Shown here: piece after piece, positions 1-10,335 of the stretch
Position numbering within the stretch: the first letter of the stretch is position 1
Layout: the number at the start of each line of letters is the position of its first letter
DNA from: Lactifluus volemus
Taxonomy: Eukaryota > Basidiomycota > Agaricomycetes > Russulales > Russulaceae
Assembly: GCA_022376515.1 (NCBI GenBank)
Contig: WTXI01000522.1
Location: 1-19,284 of the forward strand
Direction: 5' to 3'
Length of the DNA stretch: 19,284 bases
Translations under genes and position numbers: made by a program
The notes under the pieces: generated by a model
Told to the model about the DNA's origin: nothing
Database searches by the model: none
What the model saw: only the letters and a program-made list of their open reading frames with translations

Positions 1-287
1 ATGGCCCAACAACGGGCGTTCCGCGCCAGGCCTTTCCCTATCGCCACCTCACCCTCACGCCCCTCACCGTTCCACAACTTCCACGCAGCGCCAGCTCTGG
101 CATTGTGAAGAAATACGTCGAAAAATCTGACATCGTTGGTAAATGGGAATCAACGGCATGGGCGAAGAAGCGTGCTGCGGCAGAGAAGCGGCGAACACTC
201 ACCGACTTCGAGCGCTTCCAGGTGATGGTACACAAAAAGTCACGGCGTGATAAGGTGCGCAAGGTACTCAAGGCCGCCAAGGCATGA
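1..287 (+). CDS. 60S ribosomal protein L14 (eL14), 3' part
   Basis: The reading frame with codons starting at position 3 is open to the TGA at 285-287 and gives about 94 residues. It begins in the DGPTTGVPRQ-like segment typical of eL14 (the D codon is cut by the window edge). It continues through a VKK-x8-W-x4-WAKK block, then LTDFERFQVM and a basic tail ending KVLKAAKA. This is the C-terminal two thirds of eL14, a structural protein of the large cytoplasmic ribosomal subunit. The start codon and 5' exons lie outside the window. An ATG-initiated reading at 105 would give only 60 residues and would drop the conserved GVPRQ part, so it is not the true start. Identification rests on recognising the family pattern; I am confident of it. 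Confidence 0.9.
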   Translation, partial: GPTTGVPRQAFPYRHLTLTPLTVPQLPRSASSGIVKKYVEKSDIVGKWESTAWAKKRAAAEKRRTLTDFERFQVMVHKKSRRDKVRKVLKAAKA

Positions 288-658
288 GCTTTCGGAGGGA
301 CATCAGGGTGATTCGGCTAGAGGGTTTGGGCTGTCGTAGTTGAGCGTTCAACTCTCTGAATCCTAAAAGTCAGAATCCATCCCCAGTTATGGGCTTTGTT
401 TCCCTTGTCACTATGTGAATACGATATGCCGATTGACATGTTGCATGTACCCCAAAGATTACCTGGGTAGCTTGCATCCTCTTGAGGCAGGGCTTCTACT
501 TGACACGTGTGTGAGAATCCACAAATGGAATTGATCTCTCACAGACGCGATCTCCGAAACTCCGGGGCTGCCTTACAAGGACACAGTTTCCCACCCATTC
601 TCGGCAAACTAAACGTCAAACTAGACGCTCAACTGTAATCATTTCCATGTCGATCCCC

Positions 659-666
659 ATAAAAAG
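659..666 (+). promoter_or_regulatory. TATA-like element upstream of the F-box gene
   Basis: The sequence CATAAAAAGG lies about 170 nt before the F-box ATG. It is followed 20-50 nt later by a C/T-rich tract with a T run, a usual arrangement for a fungal core promoter and transcription start zone. This is a pattern call only. Confidence 0.35.
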
Positions 667-720
667 GCAAGGTTGGATGGGTAATCTTCTTCCCCGTCGT
701 TTTTTTTGTTCATCACCCTA

Positions 721-785
721 GTTCGTATGGTCCAAGTTCAAGTCCGTCCCTGCCATGAACGCCTTGCTAATTCCCACTTGCATAG
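721..785 (+). other. Probable 5'UTR intron of the F-box gene
   Basis: The segment starts GTTCGT, contains CTAAT about 19 nt before its end, and ends in CATAG. Its length of 65 nt matches the introns elsewhere in the window. Splicing it out would remove two ATG triplets (at about 727 and 754) that would otherwise precede the F-box start at 832. The call is inferred from splice-site consensus only. Confidence 0.45.
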
Positions 786-831
786 GCTATAACACTCGGC
801 GTCAGGCCAGCTCCCTTAACAACGGCGGATC

Positions 832-2477
832 ATGACTCCTCGGATCTTATGTCTCCCCACTGAGCTCCTTGACTTGATTGCCTCGTTCGTCGTAGCGCAT
901 CGTGACCTCATTGCCTTGGCAATGGCTTGTCGCGCCTTCGCGTTCATTGTTATACCCGCTCATGCAGCATACCGTACTATTCGTATACATGGGCAGCGTG
1001 GACCAACCCCATGGGCAAACATCGCTGCCCACCCACATCGCGCCATAGGAGTGCGATCGGTCGTACTCTTTGATCATTCTGAAGAGGCGCGTTTCCTTCC
1101 GGAGCGCGCTCCTAACATCACCGCTCTCCCCGACAGATCTGGACGACGGCATGAGCAAGGAGTACGCGGTGGGTTGAAGTCAGGGACTCTGCTTGCGGCG
1201 GCTAGCGCTCTGCGAGTCATGCCGAATCTTCACAGTTTGATACTTTCTGGTTCATTTTCACGCGACACGACCGCATGTCATGCTGCCGAAACCGCGTTCT
1301 GGGTGGCGGCAAGCTCGCATGGTTCCTTGAAACGTTTAGAGTATACACAAACACTTAGCCGCCCGCCCCACTTCCTTGGTATATGACTGACCTTCATTTA
1401 CATCCGGTGCGTGCGCACCGACTCTTGACACACCGTTTGCTAAATGGTCTTGGTGATATCAGTTATGGTCCATCTCGAACCTCACGTCTTTGACCGTGAA
1501 GAATGCTTTGTTCCTCCGTCACCCTCCGAGCGTGACCCAATTCTCTCGCGTACTCCGTAATTCGCCCGCTCTGGAGGTACTGTACCCGTTTCTTTCATCC
1601 CTATGTATGATCGTTGAACGTGCTCACGACGACGACGGGACCAGAGCCTCACCGTCGAGACACATGACCAGTCTTTCGACCTGCATATGCTCCTCGGCGA
1701 AACGCGCTTCCCGCTCTTGAGCGGTCTCTCACTCTCGATCCACGCGCGTCCAGAACCGACCAACTCCCGCACGTTCTCAGCGCTCCTCGAGCGCACGCCA
1801 ACACTACAACACGTCGCATGGCGATACCTCGAACCCAATCCTCTATCCCCCAACGCTCTTCCCGCCCTTCGCTCTCTACGCATCGACGTACCTGACAGCC
1901 CCGGCGCCGCGGGATGCGGACTATTGCGTACTGCTGAGCACCTCGCCGCGCTCGGTCCCGTTTACGTCACGCCGGAAACGCTAGAGGCGATGGTACAGAT
2001 GCGCCGGCGGATACTCTGCGCGTACTCGATGTGGCCCGATTCGACGGCATCGCTTCGCTCGTGCGTGTCGTGCGACTCTTCGCACGTCTGCGATGGCTCC
2101 GCGTGCCCGCCGTAGACTATTGGCACGAACACGCGCCCGTCACGCCTGCGCCCGTACATCGGGCCGAGTGGTTTGGCGTTCTCAATTCGCTTCCCATGCT
2201 CGAGGTCTTTCGTGGCGTGTCGTTCTTTCACGATCCGGAGAGGGCGAGCATCGAAGAGAACGATGAGCGTGCTTGTCATATATTGAATGTATGTCCGCGG
2301 ATGCGTCAGGTCGAGCATTGGGACCTCGTTCCTTCGCACGTGATTGCCCTGGCAAGAGACGGCGACTCGGACAGGGTAGTGTGGAGGGTCGAAGTGGTGG
2401 ATGATGTAGATGAGAGCTTCACATGTCATGTATTCCCAAGAGCGATGCAGAGATGCTATGGGGATCTATGTAATTGA
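832..2477 (+). pseudogene. F-box/leucine-rich-like protein gene with frame breaks
   Basis: The N-terminus (about residues 7-45) carries an F-box-like pattern, LPTELLDLIASFV then RDLIALAMACRAF, expected to bind Skp1 in an SCF ubiquitin ligase. Leucine-rich segments follow, such as MPNLHSLILSG and ISNLTSLTVKNALFL, which would form the substrate-binding part. Proposed exons are 832-1378, 1463-1576 and 1645-2477, about 497 residues. The intron at 1577-1644 splices in phase between SPALE and SLTVETHDQ. Two points do not join: the 1379-1462 intron leaves a phase mismatch, and near 2000-2002 the frame must shift to pass from EAMVQM to APADTLRVLDVARF. One extra G after the ATG at 1999-2001 would restore the second. 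The gene may be a decayed copy or may carry assembly indels; it is entered as a pseudogene for that reason. Substrate unknown. Confidence 0.6.
1577..1644 (+). other. F-box gene intron 2
   Basis: The donor GTACTG follows a GAG codon and the acceptor ACCAG precedes AGC. Both flanking exons are in phase 0 and together read continuously as a leucine-rich segment. This is the only well-phased coding intron of this gene. Confidence 0.7.
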
Positions 2478-2969
2478 ATTCAGATGCAAACGTCAACGTC
2501 AATGTCGGAACTCATTCTTTTTTTTTTGAATCCAATTTATATCAGCGCAGCATGATTACAAAATTAAAGACGCGCTCGGCTACGTAGACGTCTGAACTCA
2601 TTCAGTTGGATGTGAAAGAAGAGCTGTTCCTTTTTTTTGGTCAAAGGGACTGTAAACAGCCTCGTGACGTCGACGATGCCGTCATTGTCCTGGGTATGTC
2701 ACCCCATTTCTGGCGTGCAGAAGATACTCAAGAAGAAACCTGATTCAGAGCAAGAGTCATAAACCATTCACAAGTTCAAACTTTTTGGTAATGGGTCCAT
2801 GACTTTGGGGTCAGTTGACCATTTATAAAAATGCCGTGAGTGTCACTCAACGTACTTATCACGCACTCTCTGCCTTACTAGTTAGGATCTGGCCTTCGCT
2901 TGTGCTAATTACGCCGGAGAAGGATACATCTAATTGAGAACCGGGTTTGCGTACACACATACGACTCTA
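2478..2969. other. Convergent 3' intergenic region
   Basis: The F-box gene (+) and the NLR gene (-) end facing each other here, 492 nt apart. There are two T runs on the + strand (about 2517-2528 and 2632-2638), no gene-like ORF, and no clear hairpin terminator. It most likely holds both 3'UTRs. Confidence 0.5.
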
Positions 2970-5900
2970 TTAAGATGAACTGTCAACGTCACGGTATACC
3001 ATAGCCCAATTTAAGCCATACACAAATCTTGAGAGATCAACCTCCGTTCTATCTTTGCCAGCAACCCAGACTGTGTTAGCTCTATGAAGGTATGGCCGGT
3101 GAATGGGAGGAATCCACAAAAGGAGTTCTTTATCTTCCCCATACATCCATCCATCACTATGGACTGGGAACTTCTCCATAAAGTGATCTTTCTCAATACC
3201 TTCTGCTGCACGTTTCTCTACACGAATCGTGTGATCTCGTAAGGTCGAGGTGATAGGCTGCACATACAAAGTGGACGCACCAGAGTAAGTCAATTGGGTG
3301 AGTCCGGTAGACGAGCCCACAATATCCTGTCCTGTTGTGGCATCCCACATACGAATTGTGCTATCTCCCGAGCCCGAAATGATCCGCCGCCCGTCCGGTG
3401 AGAATGCAACCGAGTTGACCCATTCAGTGTGTCCCATAAATGGGCCCGCTACGGCCACACCTGTAGCAGAATCCCACAAGCGAATCGTGCGATCGTTCGA
3501 GGCCGATGCAATGTGCCACCCGTCCGGTGAGAATGCAACAGAGGTGACAGCATCGGCGTGTCCAGGAAACGGGTCTACGACTTCTTGTCCTGTCACAGAA
3601 TCCCATACACGAATGGTGTGACCTCCCGAGGCTGAGACGATTCGCTGCCCGTCTGGTGAAAACGCGACAGATTTGACGAACTGAGTGTGACCAGTAAACG
3701 GGCCCGCACTGGCCTCCCCTGTCGCAGCATCCCATACTCGAATCGTGCAGTCATCCGAGGCAGAGGCGATGCGCTTCCCGTCTGGCGAGAATGCAACAGA
3801 GAGGACCATATCAGTGTGTCCAGTACACGGGCCCACTACAACCTCTCCCGTCCTGGCATCCCACACACGAATCGTGCAATCTCCCGAGGCCGACGCGATG
3901 CATTGTCCGTCCGGCGAGAATGCAACAGAGTAGACATCACCGGTATGTCCAGTAAACGGGCCCACTATAACATTTCCTGTCACGGTATCCCACACGCGAA
4001 TCGTGCAATCTCGCGAGGCCGAGGCGATCCGCTGCCCTTCAGGCGAGAACGCAACAAAATGGACCCAATCGGTGTGACCAGTAAACGGACCTGCTGTGAG
4101 CTCTCCTGTTGCGGCATCCCACAAACAAACTGTGCAATCTGCAGAGGCCGAGGCTATCCGTTGCCCATCTGGTGAGTGTGCAACAGAGAAGATCGACTGG
4201 GTATGTCCGGTAAACGAGGCCCCTGCCACTCCTTTTCTGGGATGCCACACACAAACCGTGCGATCATGCGAGGCCGAGGCAATGCGCTGCCCGTCAGGTG
4301 AGACTGAAACAGAAAATATGGAAGATGTGTGTCCAGTAAATGGGCCTGCTACGATCCGCCCTGCTGCCGAGTCCCACACACAAATTGTGCGATCGAGCGA
4401 GGCTGAGATGATGCGTTTCCCATCCGGGGAGAATACAATAGAGTAGATAGCACTGGTGTGTCCAGTAAATGGACCGGCTACGACCTGCACTGTTGCAGAG
4501 TCCCACACATGAATAGTGCGATCGTCAGAGGACGAAGCGACATGCTTCCCGTCCGGTGAGAATGAAACACAGCGGACCCATTCGGTGTGTCCAGGATACG
4601 GGCCCGCTACAACCTCTCCAGTTGCAGCATCCCACATGCGAACCGTGCAATCTCGAGAGGCAGAGGCGATACGTTTCCCATCTGGTGAGAATGTAACAAA
4701 GTGGACCTCGCCGATGTGTCCAATAAACGGGCCCGCTACTACCTTTCCTGTTTCGGCATCCCAAACACGAATCGTGTGATCATCCGAGGCAGAGGCGATG
4801 TGTTTCCCGTTCGGTGAGAATGCAACGCATCTGACCCAATCCGTGTGTCCAGTAAATGGTCCCGCTACGACCTCTCCTGTTGCGGCATCCCACACGCAAA
4901 TCGTGCAGTCCTCCGATGCCGAGGCGATGCGTTTCCCGTCAGGTGAGAATGCGACAGAGAGGACTTCTTCGGTGTGTCCAGTAAACGGCCCCGCTAAAAT
5001 TTCCCCCGTCGTAGCATCCCACACACGAATGGTGCGATCTTCCGAGGCTGATGCGATCCGCTGCCCATCTGGTGAGAATATAAGTGAGTTGACTGGTGCG
5101 TCATGTGTTCGAATAGTCATTTCCAATGCTGGCCAATCAGATAACTGTCCGCGTCTCAAAACCAATGTATGGGGGAATAGGTGAAGGTGGTGCTCGACGA
5201 TGCGGGAAGAGGATGGCGCAAAAGGGAGAGCAGATATATATATATGCGGGACGCTTCTTGATATCGCCATCCCGAAATACCGCACAAACGCGAACGCATC
5301 ATCCACTAATGCCAACAGATTCTCAACCTCGAATTGGAATGATTGCTGAAATTGTACCCAATAGTTATTACATGTCCTATAACATTATTAGAGGCGCCCA
5401 CCTTCTGATCAGACCGCAACCATGTGTTCAGAGATGCCAACGCTCGTGACGCAAGACCGACGCTGGTCTTGATGCTAAGCACTTCCAGCCAAAAGAGAAA
5501 CCTTGTCTCGAACAGCAATTGAAGTTTTGGAAACAGGTCCTGTTCAATACCAAGACGTTCTAGATGATCACCCCAGAAAAAGCACGCATATGATAGAGCA
5601 GGTGGAATATATTCTAAAATTCGAGATTCAAGGTCTGGAAGATCCCTGTTGGCGAAATATGACGACTCGAGTTTGCAAATGTTGAACTTGAGGTCATTGA
5701 GCATTAATCCAAGACAGGAATGTGCAAGCTGACGGTGAGCCCTGCCAAGGTCGATGTGAAATACCCCACTCTTCTCATCGGCCAGGAAGTCACGGAAGGA
5801 GGTGTGCAGAGGGATGATCGGGAGGGTATCGTCGGGTGAGGTCACGTTACTGAGAAGTGAACCAAGGTGACGGAGCATCTCAATAACGCATTCCGAATCC

Positions 5901-8668
5901 TCGGGGTCAGGGTTCTCGGGGTCACCCTGGGGTGCATGTCGTCGTAGAATAGTCAAAGTGCGGATGGAAAGTGGAACGAGAGCAGCAAAAAGCTGCCCCA
6001 TCACGGAACGAAATAGGATCTGTGCTGCAACCGGCTTGAAGTACCCTTCCAGAACTTCTCCGTATATCTGATCCAAAGGATCTTGCCCATCCCGACCTCG
6101 AGAGTGCCCCAACAAACGCTGTATGACCTGTTTCTTGCTAAACCCGAAGCTAGGAGGAGGATTTTTTATGAGCCCGGAAGCAACGGCTGCCCACTGAAAC
6201 AATCCTTCTGCTGCCTTTGCGAGTTCAACGCCATGTCGTTCGAACAGGTTCAAAGGGAGTTCGCTCCGGAGATATAACCCAATATCTTGCTCCGTCTTTG
6301 CAGCCAGTTCGTAATCATCCATATAGAGGGTGCGTACGGACAACGCATTACAGAACGCATGTTCAATACCATTCTCCGGCCTCGAGGTGATGAGGATACG
6401 GAAATTGGATGGCAACTCGAATAGGTGTTGAGCTAAAAATTTGTGCAACCCGTCTTGACCGATTGCATCACCACTCTCATCCAACGCATCGACTACGATA
6501 AGAATTGGGTCGCTAAGTTGAACGTTCTTGACTGGTTCGAGGAGAATGGATTCGAAAAGTGTGCGATAATGTCGAGTACTACGAAGAGACGGATCATTCT
6601 TCAGTACCCTCCCGAGCGCTAATTTGAACGGAGGATAGCGATCGGAGAGATCGCGAGCGAGCGTCGTGAACATCTGGTAAGCTTCATCTTTGGATCCCTC
6701 TTTCCGCAAAAACGCGAAGTAAGTGCAGAGGCACTTATTCTGGAATAGACGTGCGACCTCATGTGCGATTGAGGACTTTCCCGTGCCTGCTTGGCCGAGG
6801 AGGACGAGCCCACGTTGAGATTCAGGACTCTCGACCCACTTGACGATATGATCCAAAAAGTCTTCGCGTGTGCCCGGAAGACATCGCTTCCTATCGCCAA
6901 ATCGCCAGCCTCCTTTGTAAGGTAATTCTCTGATGTTTGCCTGCAATTCTTTGTGCCCCTCGTCAGGAAGACTATCCGACAATCGTATTACCATTAGGAC
7001 TACGCACCAGCTTCTAGTACAGCAATCCCAGTGACGACAGCAGTACTCGCGAGGAAATTATCTCGCAGCCGAGAGAGGCTTGTGCGGTACTGATCGATTT
7101 TCGCATCAACCTGGCGGACAACATTCTTCAAAGTCCGCTTTCCTAAATCAAATCTTCATTATGATGAATGACCACAGAGGCCAAGACGACGTACCGACTT
7201 GCACATCCTCCGCATACGATGTGATAAATTTGGCACATTCCGAGACACACTCCAGCATCTCATCCAGGATCTTTGGTTGCGTAGACTCCGGGTCCATGTT
7301 CCTCAAAATGTCCGCCTTCTTTGCGAAGTCAAACGCATCCAGGATTGCCTGGAGTAGTGTTCTGACGTTGTCGTCACGCTTCAACTGGAGTAGCAAAGTC
7401 TGACGGGAGGTGAAAAAAAGATTGAACTATCCATATCCTCCGACAGAGCACGGAGACGAACCTCAGGAATCTTTGAGAGCAATTTCCATGCTAACTTTGC
7501 ATGGGGGAACAACTGAATAGCAGAAGTTAGTTTAGCACGGGATACGCAAAACCCATCATGATGTTAGTCATACTTCAGCAATTGGGTCGACATTGTCCAT
7601 CACTTGCTTGATAACAGAAAGGGCCGACTTCCATGTTTTCATGGTGTCCATGGCTTCTATGGCTTCCTCAGCGCGACCAAGAGTACGTGACATCTCCGTC
7701 TGGCCGTCTGGTACTGGTCCCATAGGAGCATTGTCCTCGGTAGGAAGGTCACCAGGACGTGCACCACCTCCTTCAGGACCAGGATTGTCCAGTGCTGCCG
7801 TTGTAGGACTTGGGCTAGTTGCTGCCTCATTTAGAGAATTCGTGGACACGGTGATAGTCAAGAGGAGTGTGGCCAGCTCTCTTCGGTGTCTACCATGTCC
7901 ATCATCGTTGTTGAAAACAACTTCAAGTTCTACAGGTAGGATGCTCAGCAAGTGCATGGATAAGAATTCGAAGGAATAGACGAACCGCCTCGGGCTTCAC
8001 AGGTGATCTCCTCCCTTCCGATAAGGATGTCTGTCCGCATGGCCCTCTTCGCATAAAGAGATATTGTAATATTGGAGAGGGGTTGTAAAGCACTGCAGGA
8101 CAGTCAGTTGGACCTGGGTATAAAATTCCGACAGCTCTCACAATGAATCAACTTTTTCGTTCCATTCCACGTACTGCGTCACGCTCTGCCTCGATCGTGT
8201 CTGCCATGTATTCTTCCCGTTGGTCACCGTAACATAAAACTGTCTCTCTTTACCCGGGAGGACTTTAAGACGAGGAAGATTATGCGCCCTTAAGACTGGC
8301 ATGAGGGAGAGATTTAGTAGTGATCAGAGTAAAATTACTAAGATACGTACCAGTGACCTCGAGCTGGAGTGTGCCCGATTGCGTTCCACTGGCCTGATCG
8401 TTGATCGCGCTAATCAAAGTCAATCATTTGAGTAAATACTAGTATGAAAAATGAAGATGAAGTGAATGATGTACCCGACTCCGGACTTTGGAGGATCTGG
8501 GCTATAGTAATGGCTAACGTTAACGGGGGCATCGGAATTGGGTGTGAAAGGCGTTGACATACGAATTCGGTTGTGGAAGAGCCATCGCAGACTGAAGTGA
8601 GAAGTTGAGACAAGCACTGGCGCCCACCGCGGCATGTCCATGCTGTTGCGACTAGGAGGGCGCTTCAT
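2970..8668 (-). CDS. NLR-type receptor: C2-like, NACHT, 14 WD40 repeats
   Basis: Proposed exons, reading down the minus strand: 8668-8475, 8409-8351, 8295-8142, 8092-7986, 7929-7574, 7512-7462, 7399-7195, 7142-7008, 6948-5402, 5345-2970. All phases agree, total 5,184 nt with stop, about 1,727 residues. Order of parts: a Pro/Ser-containing N-terminus (1-70), a C2-like domain (about 75-195), a helical linker, NACHT with Walker A GQAGTGKS (about 472-479) and Walker B ILIVVDALDE (about 569-578), a helical region, 14 WD40 repeats (about 1016-1616), and a tail with an LLLWIPP motif. Fungal proteins of this plan (NWD/HET-E-like) are signal-transducing NTPases whose WD40 array is thought to sense ligands. 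The start is the first in-frame ATG of the exon that joins the C2 exons in phase. The acceptor at 6949 (AAAG) is the least certain junction; an alternative is TAG at about 6968-6970 with a different donor. The ligand and the cell-death role are not visible. Confidence 0.85.
3306..5108 (-). repeat. WD40 array, 14 tandem units of 129 nt
   Basis: Fourteen units of 43 residues (one of 42, the seventh) follow each other without spacers. The unit pattern is TGHT-x2-V-x2-VAFSPDG-x2-IASAS-x-D-x-TI-x-VWDAxTGE-x2-AGPF. A fifteenth, degenerate unit follows, in which only a DHTIRV core remains. At DNA level the array is a 129-nt minisatellite with a highly similar backbone. Fourteen units would make two seven-bladed propellers. 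The same repeats create long antisense open frames on the + strand; these are shadows. Confidence 0.92.
5346..5401 (-). other. Intron joining NACHT exon to WD40 exon
   Basis: On the minus strand the donor is GTGGGC after an AAG codon and the acceptor is TTTCAG before CAA. Removing these 56 nt joins LNTWLRSDQK to QSFQFEVENLLALVDDAF in frame, a continuous helical stretch seen in related proteins before the SVPHIY-x-SALPFAP motif. Without this intron the gene would look like two separate overlapping ORFs. Confidence 0.8.
6300..6948 (-). other. NACHT NTPase domain of the NLR
   Basis: The exon opens with a segment ending CLPGTRED, typical just before NACHT in these proteins. Walker A GQAGTGKSS lies at 6773-6796 and is followed by an IAHEVARLF helix. 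Walker B ILIVVDALDE at 6476-6505 has the two acidic residues at its end. RILITSRPE downstream fits the sensor-1 arginine motif. All key residues are present, so the domain should bind and hydrolyse nucleotide and support oligomerisation, as in related NLRs. Confidence 0.88.
7840..8409 (-). other. C2-like N-terminal domain of the NLR
   Basis: After splicing exons 2-5, the protein reads TLQLEVTVLRAHNLPRLK, then QFYVTVTNG, VEWNEKVDSFAL, NITISLYAKR, DILIG and ATLLLTITVSTN. This is the strand pattern of a C2 domain: a leading strand with a 'xAxNL' turn, a W-N-E strand, a D-I-L-I-G strand and a closing strand. C2 domains bind phospholipid, often with calcium. The usual Asp pairs of calcium loops are not obvious here, so membrane or protein binding without calcium is possible. 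The domain appears only when three short introns (8093-8141, 7930-7985, 8296-8350) are removed, which supports those splice sites. Confidence 0.7.
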
Positions 8669-10335
8669 CGTTGGGAACAAACAACAAACAACAGTTTATG
8701 TTGACATGTTGCGCGAGTACTAGGCCAGTTCGCTGGAGTTATGCCAGTGCATATTCTTACTCCCGCACGCTGGCATACATCACTGGCAAGGGCCAGCATT
8801 TGGCTGCAGACCCGGGGATCCGGGGGATCGTTGCGAGGTCGAAGCCAAATCTACTAGTGAACGAATTGCCTTATTAACCTTCGTAAACAAGCGAGGTATG
8901 ATACACAAGCACGGAAAAAAAGAAACTATGACAGCTAATTACATACTCCCGTATATGATGAAGTTGCCCTCCACTGAAAGGCTGCCTATGGTCCAGAATA
9001 AGACGAATCCTCGTACATACAGTTCACTTTATCCTTTAAAATAGAGAATGGGATGCAAGGGGGTCATGCTGTTCATGTGAAAAGTGCTGTACGGCCCCTT
9101 CAAGAGGATGCCTTGACGAGGGTGTGGCTACGGCACCAGTGGGGAATTTGACTTGGTCACTTGTCGAGTCCGTGCCCCTGGTGAAGGAAGTTGCATGTCT
9201 CGTGCTTGGCAGTGGTGAAGGTACAGTATTTCGTCAGTGATCGTCTGCAGTTGCTACATTCTGGGCGGTACCAGAGTGTCTTCTGCACTTCCAGGGCTCG
9301 ACGCATCAGAGCCCACAGACTGCAGAGAGGAAGAATCTTCGCGCAGACATCGTGGCCGTGCATGTTGACCCCTTATAAGTAGCCTCTGTGCTCCCTCCCA
9401 TTCTTTTCGGATTCCTCTTTCTTTTGCTCAGAGTTATGTCAGCAGGAAGGTGGATATCTAGAATTTGGGGTCATGACTCACGACGGCGACGGAGATAATT
9501 TTATAAGAAGCGAGGATGGTTGGGGAGAGGGCGAGTCAAAGACTAACAAAATGAAAATCAGGCAACCGGTGAGTGAGACTAGGAAGATAGCATTGGACGC
9601 AGGCCTCGTTGAGAGGACCAGCGATGAGGACGTCGGAGTTTGGGCGCAAATTGAAGCAACTTGCCACCGCCGGCCCGGGTGACGACACCACATCCGAGTC
9701 GCGACAGGATGGTGTTAGAAGGGGCGATGGAATGCCCCGTTGACATTTTTTGAAACATTCAATGTAGATTGCTATGTGATAGATAAAGAGGGCATTCACT
9801 CCTGAAATGACACCCGTTTTGCTGGCCTCAGGTCATCTCCCCGGGCCCCATCACGGTTCACATTCAAGTCACCACATTCTCTGGACTGTCCTTGTGCTTT
9901 CAGTTCTTGCTGTTTACCACCGCTCTGAACGCCACCTGTATGTACTTTTATCTCTGATTGAACAAGCAAAATTCCTAAACAATGTCAGCCTTTCTCGTTT
10001 GGCATGCAATGCTTGCGCCCAATGCCAGTGGCGCGCCTCGTTGAAGCTTACTAATTCTTGATTACTGATTTTGGTCAGCTCGTAAAAGTCACATGATCGG
10101 CTCTGCAAAACGGATTGACATCTCGTCCTGATTTTAGCCCAATTGAGATAACTGGCTCGGCCATACAAGGATACGGGAAGAGATGGAATGTCGTGGATTT
10201 TCTCATGGACCCCTGACCTGACAACTGATTGGACCTGAAAGTTTGGAAGTGCGACCACTAGTACTGTACTGTACAGCAATAAGTCATCTTGGGACTTTGC
10301 GACTATCACGAGCTTGCTTTTTCACTTCACTCCCC
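8669..10335. other. Intergenic region between divergent NLR and GTPase genes
   Basis: About 1.67 kb separates the two start codons. Open frames here are short (60-87 codons), show no recognisable domain, overlap one another on both strands, and do not link through good splice sites. I see no tRNA, transposon ends or long repeats. A promoter-like stretch on the + strand lies at 9374-9428, and GTACTGTACTGTAC occurs near 10262, about 75 nt before the GTPase start. The region should carry the promoters of both flanking genes. Confidence 0.5.
9374..9428 (+). promoter_or_regulatory. Promoter-like stretch without a recognised gene
   Basis: TATAAG at 9374-9379 is followed by a long C/T-rich tract (about 9389-9428). 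An ATG at 9436 opens only a 20-codon frame. This resembles a fungal core promoter and start zone. It may drive a non-coding or short transcript, serve as a far upstream start of the GTPase gene, or be chance. Confidence 0.25.

Larger units (their letters stand above)
288..831. other. Intergenic: eL14 3' region and F-box gene promoter/5'UTR
   Basis: No coding region is supported here. The left part should hold the eL14 3'UTR and polyadenylation signals; no single clear AATAAA was picked out. The right part looks like a promoter: an A-rich TATA-like element at about 659-666, a pyrimidine-rich stretch with a T run at about 685-710, and a likely 5'UTR intron at 721-785. Confidence 0.5.

Noticed and set aside
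3306..5108. CRISPR-like or satellite repeat array
   Set aside because: The repeats are coding, contiguous without spacers, and translate to WD40 units in a eukaryotic gene.
3298..5184. Long + strand open frames (3298-3621, 3687-4175, 4096-4446, 4798-5184 and others)
   Set aside because: They are antisense shadows of the WD40 array. Their own repeat period is the same 129 nt, and they contain no domain.
2970..6994. Two separate genes: a WD40 protein (2970-5315) and a NACHT protein (5306-6994)
   Set aside because: A consensus 56-nt intron at 5346-5401 joins them in phase into the normal NLR order, and the apparent starts are not real ATG codons of the joined exon.
8671..8877. Small ORF of 68 codons on + beside the NLR start
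   Set aside because: No recognisable domain; it lies in the NLR promoter/5' region and has no support beyond being open.
9157..9799. Short ORFs in the divergent spacer (9157-9363 -, 9473-9682 +, 9536-9799 -)
   Set aside because: They overlap on opposite strands, are short, show no protein-family features and do not splice together sensibly.
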